A program made the translations under genes and the position numbers. A model generated the notes under the pieces. The model made no database searches. It was not told the origin of the DNA and saw only the letters and a program-made list of their open reading frames with translations. Shown one piece after another: positions 36,994 to 43,459 of a stretch of 43,459 nucleotides of DNA; within the stretch, counting starts at the first letter, position 1, and the number at the start of each line of letters is the position of its first letter. This stretch comes from Thermaceae bacterium. Its GTDB lineage: Bacteria; Deinococcota; Deinococci; Deinococcales; Thermaceae. The DNA lies in contig JADMIM010000023.1 in the NCBI GenBank assembly GCA_015478585.1, positions 1-43,459 on the forward strand. Direction: 5' to 3'.

Positions 36994-38310
36994 TCATGCC
37001 AACACCTCACGCAGAGCCGCCTCGAGGCCTGCTAAATCCCGCTCGGTGTGAACCTCGGTGGCAGCAAACAGGGCCAAGTTGTGGCCGTATTCACTCGGAA
37101 GCGGCACGGCAGCGTGAATCCCGCGTTTCGCCAACTCGCTTCGGACTTGGGAGGGATTTTTGGGCAGCTCGAGCACGAACTCACAGAAGTATGGCCTTGG
37201 CGTGATTTGCCGCACTCCGGGAATCGTAGTAAGACGTTTAGCCAGTTGGTGAGCGTTGACAACCGAGCGGGCCGCCACCTCTTTCAACCCCTGCGATCCC
37301 AATGCAGCCAGATACACCGCGCCCATCAGGGCCGTAAGTTGGGCATTGGTGGTGATGTTAGATTTGGCCTTGCCCCGGCGGATGTACTGCTCCCTGGCTT
37401 GCAACGTGAGGATATAGCCACGTTTGCCGTCCACATCGGTAGTTTCCGAAACCAAGCGCCCTGGCAACTGGCGCACCAGGTTTTCCTTCACGGCCATGAG
37501 GCCAAAGTGCGGCCCGCCAAAGGCCATGGCGTTGCCCAGCGGCTGACCCTCGCCCACCGCAATATCCGCGCCGTAGCTGCCCGGCGTTTTCAGCACCGCC
37601 AGCGAAAGCGCATCCACTACCGCCACGAACAGCGCACCTGAGGCATGGGCGGCCTCCGCTAGCGGGGCTAAATTCTCGAGCGCACCCAGAAAGTTGGGGT
37701 TGGCCCCGACCACCGCCCCGACCTCGGTGGAAACTTGAGTGGTGGGGGTTTTGCCCGCCTCGAGCCCAATCTCCTCGAGCTGTGCGCCAATCGCGTCAAG
37801 GTAGGTCTTTAGCACCTTGCGGTATTCGGGGTGAACGCCCTGCGAAACCAGCACCTTGTTCCGGCCCGTCTCGCGCAGGGCCAGCAGCACCCCCTCGGCC
37901 AGCGCCGTCGAGCCATCGTAGAGCGAGGCATTAGAGACCGGCAGGCCGGTGAGTTCGGAGATCATGGTCTGGTACTCGAAGATGGCCTGCAAAAGGCCCT
38001 GGCTGGCCTCGGGCTGGTAAGGCGTGTAGGCCGAGATAAACTCGGCTCTGGCGGCCAGCGGAACCACCGCTGCGGGTACATAGTGGGCCCGTAGCCCGCC
38101 GCCTAAAAAACTCGTCGCAGCAGAACTATTCTTGGCCGCCAGCTCACGCAGGTGGCGCATCATCTCAGTTTCGGTGAGCGGCGCGGGCAAGTCCAGGTCG
38201 GGGAAAATCAGATCTTGCGGTAGGTCGCCGAAGAGGTCGCGCAGGTTTTTGGCACCGACCCTGGTCAGCATGGTCTCGAGGTCTTGGGAAGTGTGGGGCG
38301 TGTAGTCCAT
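36994..38310 (-). CDS. gcvPA: glycine dehydrogenase (decarboxylating) subunit 1
   Basis: 438 residues, normal for the N-terminal P-protein subunit found where the P protein is split. Recognisable blocks are MDYTPHTSQDLETMLTRVG, FLGGGLRAHYVPA, FISAYTPYQPEASQGLLQ, NASLYDGSTALAEGVLLAL and GPHFGLMAVKENLVRQLPGR. It has the fold of a PLP enzyme but the cofactor lysine is in the partner subunit. It lies 58 bases after gcvH; that gap contains TTATAGCTCATAGCC, a copy of the word bounding the 19.1 kb repeat. Confidence 0.97.
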   Translation of the reverse strand: MDYTPHTSQDLETMLTRVGAKNLRDLFGDLPQDLIFPDLDLPAPLTETEMMRHLRELAAKNSSAATSFLGGGLRAHYVPAAVVPLAARAEFISAYTPYQPEASQGLLQAIFEYQTMISELTGLPVSNASLYDGSTALAEGVLLALRETGRNKVLVSQGVHPEYRKVLKTYLDAIGAQLEEIGLEAGKTPTTQVSTEVGAVVGANPNFLGALENLAPLAEAAHASGALFVAVVDALSLAVLKTPGSYGADIAVGEGQPLGNAMAFGGPHFGLMAVKENLVRQLPGRLVSETTDVDGKRGYILTLQAREQYIRRGKAKSNITTNAQLTALMGAVYLAALGSQGLKEVAARSVVNAHQLAKRLTTIPGVRQITPRPYFCEFVLELPKNPSQVRSELAKRGIHAAVPLPSEYGHNLALFAATEVHTERDLAGLEAALREVLA

Positions 38311-38326
38311 AACCGACTTATAGCTT

Positions 38327-38338
38327 ATAGCTCATAGC
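38327..38338 (+). repeat. ATAGCTCATAGC, third copy
   Basis: Exact copy of the 12-mer at 19073-19084 (and of the reverse complement at 19187-19198), located between gcvH and gcvPA. Confidence 0.5.
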
Positions 38339-38368
38339 CTCTAGCCAACTGTCGTCCAGCACTCGGCT

Positions 38369-38752
38369 CTACTGCGATTCGGCGAACTGGCGATAGGCGG
38401 CGGCATTCATCAGGGTCTCGAGGCCGCCGGATTGGCTGGGCCGAATCTTGAACATCCAGCCCTCCTTGAAGGGCGAGCTGTTGAGCAGTTCGGGCTTGTC
38501 GCCGAGGGTCACGTTGACCTCGACCACCTCACCCGCGACAGGCGCGTAGATGTCCGAGGCAGTCTTGACCGACTCCACCACCGCGATGGAATCGCCTGCG
38601 CTCACGGTTGTTCCCACGCTGGGTAGCTCGACGAACACCACGTCGCCGAGCTGGTCTTGGGCGTAGTCGGTGATGCCCACCGCCACCGTATCGCCATCCT
38701 GGCGCACCCATTCGTGCGACTTGCTATATTTGAGGTTGTCCGGGTAGTCCAT
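38369..38752 (-). CDS. gcvH: glycine cleavage system H protein
   Basis: 127 residues, the standard length. AGGAGGCGT precedes the ATG. The lipoyl-bearing lysine is in [21 protein letters not shown]-terminal [20 protein letters not shown] and [18 protein letters not shown] are typical. It carries the aminomethyl group from the P protein to the T protein and then the reduced lipoyl group to the L protein (dihydrolipoyl dehydrogenase, not in this window). It is 12 bases after gcvT. Confidence 0.98.
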   Translation of the reverse strand: MDYPDNLKYSKSHEWVRQDGDTVAVGITDYAQDQLGDVVFVELPSVGTTVSAGDSIAVVESVKTASDIYAPVAGEVVEVNVTLGDKPELLNSSPFKEGWMFKIRPSQSGGLETLMNAAAYRQFAESQ

Positions 38753-38764
38753 ACGCCTCCTAGT

Positions 38765-39841
38765 TTATTGGACAAACGGGGTTTGCACGATGGTAGCCCC
38801 AACCAACTTACCGCGAATCTCGACCTCGAGCCCTGTCCCCAGCTCGGCTAGCTCGGCGTTTACATAGGCCAGGCCAATGCCCTTTTTGAGCACTGGCGAG
38901 TGCGTCCCCGAGGTGAGCTGACCAACTTTTACAGCGTTTTTGAGCACCGTATACCCTTCGCGCGGGATGCCCGTCTCGAGCACCAGCCCCACCAGTTTTT
39001 GCAGGCACGGGCGGCCCATCATGGCTTCCTTAGCGTAGAAGGTCTTGTAGCCCTTGACGACCCAGCTCAAGGGCGTGCACAGCGGGTTGGTGGCATCGGT
39101 AAGCTCGTGGCCATAGAGCGGGAAACCGGCCTCGAGCCGCAGCGTATCCCGTGCCCCTAGCCCACACGGGGTTACACCCGCCTCGAGCAGGGCTTTCCAC
39201 ACCGATTCCACCTCATCGGGGGCCACAAACACCTCGTAGCCGTCCTCGCCGGTGTAGCCAGTGCGGGCCAGCCGTACCCACTTCCCAGCGACTTTCGCCA
39301 TGAAGGTGTCATTTTTTTTGTGGGACAGCAAATCGCTATCACTCAGAGCTTGTAGAGTTTCAGCAGCCTTTGGCCCCTGCACCGCCAGCAGGGCGAAGAA
39401 ATTGGAGGCGTTCTCGAGCTGTAGTTCCGCGCTAGCGGGGCGCTGCACCTCAAACTCACCCCTAAGCCCATTCAGATGCGCCCAATCCTTCTCGATATTG
39501 GCAGCGTTGACCACCATCAGATACTCGGTTTCGCTCGTGCAGTACACGTAAATGTCGTCCACCAGGCCACCCGAATGGTTGGGCAGCATGGAATACTGCG
39601 CCCGCCCCGCTTTGAGCTTGGAAACATCATTCAGGGTAGTGTACTGAAGGAAATCTAAGGCCCCCGGCCCACGAATCCAGAACTCCCCCATATGGCTCAC
39701 GTCAAACATCCCCACAGCGTTGCGCACCGCCAGGTGCTCGGCGGTGATAGAGGTGTACTGAATGGGCATCTCGAAACCGGCGAAGGGAGCCATCTTGGCC
39801 CCCAGCTCGAGGTGCTGCGGGTGCAGCGGTGTAGTTCTCAT
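38765..39841 (-). CDS. gcvT: aminomethyltransferase (glycine cleavage T protein)
   Basis: 358 residues from the ATG at 39841 (MRTTPLHPQHLELGAKMAPF). The frame extends to 39949 but the extra 36 residues match nothing. Motifs are FAGFEMPIQYTSI, MFDVSHMGEF (with the folate-site region), ARTGYTGEDGYEVF, LGARDTLRLEAGFPLYGHEL and the C-terminal GTHSPVLKKGIGLAYV. It moves the one-carbon unit from GcvH to tetrahydrofolate, releasing ammonia. It is first in the gcv operon. No clear ribosome binding site precedes it, and an alternative ATG lies 12 bases upstream. Confidence 0.96.
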   Translation of the reverse strand: MRTTPLHPQHLELGAKMAPFAGFEMPIQYTSITAEHLAVRNAVGMFDVSHMGEFWIRGPGALDFLQYTTLNDVSKLKAGRAQYSMLPNHSGGLVDDIYVYCTSETEYLMVVNAANIEKDWAHLNGLRGEFEVQRPASAELQLENASNFFALLAVQGPKAAETLQALSDSDLLSHKKNDTFMAKVAGKWVRLARTGYTGEDGYEVFVAPDEVESVWKALLEAGVTPCGLGARDTLRLEAGFPLYGHELTDATNPLCTPLSWVVKGYKTFYAKEAMMGRPCLQKLVGLVLETGIPREGYTVLKNAVKVGQLTSGTHSPVLKKGIGLAYVNAELAELGTGLEVEIRGKLVGATIVQTPFVQ

Positions 39842-40041
39842 GTCAGACAGCATATTACGGGGTACGGGGACGAGCGTGCGGCTGGAGAACACTGCTAAAT
39901 CCCTATCACAGTTTGCGCAGTAGTGGAGAGAAATTCCCCCGTCAATCACGGCAGATTGATGAAGCCTTTGACCTTTGTCAACCTCGGATGGCCCTCCTTA
40001 CGAAGGGGGCAAGTCAACCGCATCACCTCCGCTCAGCCCTG

Positions 40042-40058
40042 GCACGGGCAAAGCCCGG
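40042..40058. repeat. hairpin word shared with the 21.3 kb repeat
   Basis: GCACGGGCAAAGCCCGG is identical to 21283-21299 and forms a CGGGC/GCCCG stem with an AAA loop. Confidence 0.55.
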
Positions 40059-40116
40059 TCGTGGTGCGACTCAGCCCGAAGGGCGGAGGGGTTCACCTTT
40101 GCCATCCCACCAACAA

Positions 40117-40142
40117 AAATGCGCTCCAGTGGGAGCGCATTT
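40117..40142 (-). terminator. terminator after mglA
   Basis: On the minus strand, AAATGCGCTCC and GGAGCGCATTT form a perfect 11-base stem around a four-base loop, followed by TTGTT. It lies 15 bases past the mglA stop. Confidence 0.85.
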
Positions 40143-40156
40143 GGTTATCACAGGAG

Positions 40157-40747
<591 letters not shown>

Positions 40748-40749
40748 TG

Positions 40750-41241
40750 TTAGTTCCTGAAAAGTTCGTCCAGCAGTGCGCTGGCTCCATCGCGGTATTC
40801 GGTGTCTATTCCCATCTTGGCGGGGTTAACTACCGCGTCCTTGGTGAGGGTCTCGAGGGCCGATACTGCCCGTTTGCCATACAGCTTGATGCGCCCCACG
40901 GGCACCGAGGTGTCGAAGATAACCACCAGCAAGGCCAGTTCCCCGACCTCCTCGGCGTACATCCCATGGGTCGTGCCCTGGTGCAAAAGCTCATTGAAGC
41001 GCGGCTCCCCCAACATCTTGGCCAGGGCCTGCGTGGCGGCAGCGTTGCCCGCTACCAGCGTCGCCAGCGAGTCCAGCGATGGAGGCCGGGGAGCCCACAG
41101 GGCCTCCTTGTGGGCCAGCACGAACCCCTTGCGATCGAGCAGTAGGGCATATCGTGCCCCGCTTTCCCGCAACAAGTCATCCAGGACAGTCACGGATTTC
41201 TCGTAGGCCGCCCCGAACAGTGCGATTGCTGGCTCAACCAT
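40750..41241 (-). CDS. mglB: MglB, roadblock-family GTPase-activating protein
   Basis: 163 residues with the roadblock/LC7 pattern: [40 protein letters not shown] and [21 protein letters not shown], followed by a charged helical C-terminus. It dimerises and stimulates GTP hydrolysis by MglA. The gene is directly before mglA. Its start is only 17 bases from the divergent M20 peptidase gene, so the promoters must overlap each other's coding starts. Confidence 0.95.
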   Translation of the reverse strand: MVEPAIALFGAAYEKSVTVLDDLLRESGARYALLLDRKGFVLAHKEALWAPRPPSLDSLATLVAGNAAATQALAKMLGEPRFNELLHQGTTHGMYAEEVGELALLVVIFDTSVPVGRIKLYGKRAVSALETLTKDAVVNPAKMGIDTEYRDGASALLDELFRN

Positions 41242-41258
41242 AGTAGGCTAAGTCTAGC

Positions 41259-42596
41259 ATGAGACCGTTACCTCTCTCTGTGACAAATTACGCACACGAA
41301 ACGCTACGCCATCTGGTGGCCCTGCCCAGCGTGTCTGCCGAGGGCCGCGCTCTGGGCGAAACCGCCGATGCAGTACGGGTGCTGCTCGAGGAGCTGGGTC
41401 TAAAGGTGGAGCTGCACCCTACCGCCGGAGCCCCGGTGATCTACGCCGAGGGCGGTGAGGGCGACAAAACCCTGCTGTTCTACAACCACTACGACGTGCA
41501 GCCCGCCGACCCTTTGGAGCTCTGGCACTCCGACCCCTTTACCCTCACCGAGCGCGAAGGCAAGCTCTATGGGCGCGGGGCCAGCGATGACAAGGGCGAA
41601 CTCACCTCGAGGCTGGCCGCGCTCAAGTGGTTCCAGCAGGAGCACGGGCGCATTCCCTTCAAGGTCAAGTTCTGCATCGAGGGCGAGGAGGAGGTCGGCA
41701 GCCCGCACCTCGAGCACTACGTCGAGGAGCACCAAGATTTGCTAAAAGCCGACGCGGTGATTTGGGAAGCGGGGGGCGTGGATATCGCTGACCGACCCCA
41801 GGTTTACTGCGGCCTGAAGGGTATTGTGGGCCTCGAGCTGCGGGTCAAGACCGCCGGGTACGACCTGCATTCTTCGTATGGCGCGGTGGTGCAAAACCCG
41901 CTGTACCGGCTGTCCAGAGCTATTGCCAGCCTCCGCGACGACGAGGGCAAGGTTTTGGTGAAGGGCTTTAGCGATAAAGTACGGGCTTTGACCGAACTCG
42001 AGGAGGAAACTTTAGGCCGCATCCCCGACGAATCGCCGCAGCTCGGTAAAACCTTCGGTGTAGACAAGTTTATGGGCGGGGTCAGCGGCAAGGCTTTCTA
42101 CCAGAAGTTGCTAGCCCAGCCCTGTATCAACATCAACGGGATTCACGGCGGCTATGGTGGCCCTGGCTCCAAGACCGTGCTGCCCGCCGAGGCTTTCGCC
42201 AAGCTCGACATCCGGCTGGTGCCCGACCAGGAGCCGCAGGAAATCCTCGAGCTGATGCGGGCACACTTGAAGGAACACGGTTTCGATGATGTGGAGCTGG
42301 TGGTCGCAAAGTTTGGCGAGCGTCCGGCTCGCTCGAGTCTGGCCTCGCCCTGGGTGCAGCAGGCTATTGAGGCCTGCCGCGAAGTCTACGACCAGGAGCC
42401 GGTGGTCTGGCCCAACTTCGCCGGTTCGGGGCCGATGCACCCCTTTACCAACGTGCTGGGCGCACCCGTGGTGGGGCTTGGGGTGGGCTATCCCGGCAGC
42501 AAGATTCACAGCCCCGACGAGCATATTCGCATCCAGGATTTCGAGTTGGGAATAGCCGTAGTGAAGCGGGCCATGGAGAAGTTCGCCGGGCTGTAG
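41259..42596 (+). CDS. M20-family metallopeptidase (dipeptidase-like)
   Basis: 445 residues. Zinc-binding and catalytic motifs are all present: LFYNHYDVQPADPLELW (His, catalytic Asp), YGRGASDDKGELTSRL (bridging Asp), FCIEGEEEVGSPHLE (general-base Glu and Glu ligand), a dimerisation domain around KTAGYDLHSSYGAVVQNPLY and GYGGPGSKTVLPAEA, and the last His in YPGSKIHSPDEHI. It should be a cytoplasmic zinc aminoacyl-peptidase or related amidohydrolase; the exact substrate is open. A GTG at 41280 is an alternative start. No clear ribosome binding site is seen, so the message may be nearly leaderless. Confidence 0.92.
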   Translation: MRPLPLSVTNYAHETLRHLVALPSVSAEGRALGETADAVRVLLEELGLKVELHPTAGAPVIYAEGGEGDKTLLFYNHYDVQPADPLELWHSDPFTLTEREGKLYGRGASDDKGELTSRLAALKWFQQEHGRIPFKVKFCIEGEEEVGSPHLEHYVEEHQDLLKADAVIWEAGGVDIADRPQVYCGLKGIVGLELRVKTAGYDLHSSYGAVVQNPLYRLSRAIASLRDDEGKVLVKGFSDKVRALTELEEETLGRIPDESPQLGKTFGVDKFMGGVSGKAFYQKLLAQPCININGIHGGYGGPGSKTVLPAEAFAKLDIRLVPDQEPQEILELMRAHLKEHGFDDVELVVAKFGERPARSSLASPWVQQAIEACREVYDQEPVVWPNFAGSGPMHPFTNVLGAPVVGLGVGYPGSKIHSPDEHIRIQDFELGIAVVKRAMEKFAGL

Positions 42597-42660
42597 CTTT
42601 TCAAGTACGAACAAGCAACCTCGAGGCCCACATCTCATCTGTAGCGCGTAGTGTAAAACC

Positions 42661-43459
42661 ATGCTCCGGCTGTCGCGGACTGCCCTCTTCTTTTCGCAGG
42701 CCCTTCTGGGTTTGCTCCTGCTCGGTGGGGTGGCTTTTGCCCAGAGCCTGCCGACCATAGACCAGCTTTCTAAACGCACCTATGGCAGTGGGACGCTGGC
42801 CCTCGAGCGCACCCTGAGTGAGAACACCGCGTTTACCCGTTATCTAGTGCGCTACCCTTCCGATGGCCTGCAAATGTATGGCTTCATGGACGTGCCGGTG
42901 GGCAAAGGGCCGTTTCCGGTGGTGATTGTGATTCACGGGCATGTCAACCCGGCGACCTATCGTCTGCTGGCCTACACCACTCGCTACGCCGACGACCTGG
43001 CCAGGGCTGGGTTTATCACCATCCACCCCAACCTGCGTGGGCACGGGCTCTCGCAGGGTCAGCCCGAACCGCTCTTTCGCATCGCTTACGCCACCGAGAT
43101 ACTCGACTTAGCCGCAATGGTGCGCAAGCAAGCAGCTAAGCCTGGTCCCCTGCAAAAGGCCAGCGGAAAAATCGGGGTGTTGGGGCACAGCATGGGCGGG
43201 GGCATCACCTTGCGGGTGATTACGGTAGACCCCAAAATCCAGGCTGCCGTGCTCTACGCGGCGATGTCCGGTGACGAGCGCAAAAACGCCGAGCGTATCT
43301 ACTACGTGTTCTCGAGCCGCACCAGGGGCAAAGCCGAGATGACCTACACCGCCGCCCAGTTACAGCCCGTCTCCCCCATCAACTATTTGAGCCGCATTCA
43401 GGCCGCCGTTTCCATCCACCACGGTACTGCCGACGAGCAGGTGCCCTACGCCTGGAGCG
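42661..43459 (+). CDS. exported alpha/beta hydrolase of the prolyl-oligopeptidase type, N-terminal part
   Basis: The frame is open from the ATG at 42661 to the window edge (266 codons). A signal peptide (LLGLLLLGGVAFAQS) is followed by a short linker, then an alpha/beta hydrolase domain: FPVVIVIHGHVNPATYRLLA (oxyanion region), LARAGFITIHPNLRGHGLSQ, the nucleophile elbow GVLGHSMGGGITLRV and the start of the acid-residue region VSIHHGTADEQVPY. The catalytic His lies beyond the edge. Exported S9-like hydrolases act on peptides or esters outside the cytoplasm. Confidence 0.85.
   Translation, partial: MLRLSRTALFFSQALLGLLLLGGVAFAQSLPTIDQLSKRTYGSGTLALERTLSENTAFTRYLVRYPSDGLQMYGFMDVPVGKGPFPVVIVIHGHVNPATYRLLAYTTRYADDLARAGFITIHPNLRGHGLSQGQPEPLFRIAYATEILDLAAMVRKQAAKPGPLQKASGKIGVLGHSMGGGITLRVITVDPKIQAAVLYAAMSGDERKNAERIYYVFSSRTRGKAEMTYTAAQLQPVSPINYLSRIQAAVSIHHGTADEQVPYAWS

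Larger units (their letters stand above)
39842..40156. other. region upstream of gcvT
   Basis: No gene is seen. On the minus strand, TTGAC occurs three times (near 39955, 39982 and 40018), the middle one as TTGACA and part of the small palindrome TTGAC-AAAG-GTCAA. These are -35 candidates without a convincing -10. I looked for a glycine riboswitch and did not find its conserved core. GCACGGGCAAAGCCCGG (40042-40058) repeats a hairpin from 21283-21299. Confidence 0.4.

Noticed and set aside
39842-39949. N-terminal extension of gcvT by 36 residues
   Set aside because: The extension resembles no T protein; family members begin at or near the ATG at 39841.
39842-40156. Glycine riboswitch upstream of gcvT
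   Set aside because: The conserved core sequences and the tandem-aptamer arrangement were not found on the minus strand.

Overview
The window comes from a member of the Thermus-Deinococcus group, most likely Meiothermus or a close relative. RpoB and RpoC match the Thermus proteins almost end to end, including the large clade-specific insertion in the N-terminal part of RpoC. The glycine decarboxylase P protein is split into two subunits as in Thermus, there is an mglB-mglA pair, and the palindrome CTCGAG recurs at very high density. The sequence is GC-rich and mostly dense coding, with a few repeat-filled intergenic stretches.

Layout. 1-7.6 kb: the N-terminal part of a Wzz-type polysaccharide co-polymerase (cut by the window edge), two large TPR regulators with C-terminal winged-helix domains, and a PAS/degenerate-GGDEF/EAL c-di-GMP phosphodiesterase. 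Each regulator sits beside a very short ORF encoding a putative exported peptide. Between the regulators lies a decayed stretch with an IS3-family transposase remnant. 7.6-9.2 kb: a small membrane protein and an exported polysaccharide deacetylase with a possible coupled leader ORF. 9.2-17.6 kb: the rpoB-rpoC operon with promoter, leader and terminator. 17.6-21.2 kb: Uma2 nuclease-fold protein, alpha/beta hydrolase, class II aldolase-like protein, small unknown protein, SDR oxidoreductase and secreted YceI-like protein. 21.2-25.0 kb: a dispersed hairpin repeat and a MacA/MacB-like tripartite exporter operon. 25.0-30.2 kb: a DUF2953-like/GerW pair, an MgtA-type P-ATPase and an exported PF04185 phosphoesterase. 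30.4-31.4 kb: an MBL-fold hydrolase gene broken by a ~105 bp insertion, then an inverted-repeat element. 31.4-35.1 kb: YchF GTPase, hairpin repeats, a DJ-1/PfpI protein lacking the usual cysteine and an exported FAD-dependent oxidoreductase. 35.5-39.8 kb: complete gcvT-gcvH-gcvPA-gcvPB operon. 40.2-43.5 kb: mglB-mglA, an M20 metallopeptidase and the start of an exported alpha/beta hydrolase.

The most interesting candidate is at 3.4-7.6 kb. A SARP-like regulator (TPR sensor, then winged helix, then BTAD) is divergent from a 34-codon gene whose product is a signal peptide followed by only eight residues. The intergenic control region holds three perfect CCCAATACG direct repeats, plus one degenerate copy, at about one-helical-turn spacing. 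This is the geometry SARP regulators recognise, and the repeats lie at the -35 position of the peptide gene and against the -35 of the regulator. A c-di-GMP phosphodiesterase follows the peptide gene. A second TPR regulator at 0.9-2.5 kb also has a small signal-peptide-bearing ORF just upstream. I infer a peptide-signalling (RRNPP-like) circuit that could control c-di-GMP and exopolysaccharide. This rests on sequence architecture only.
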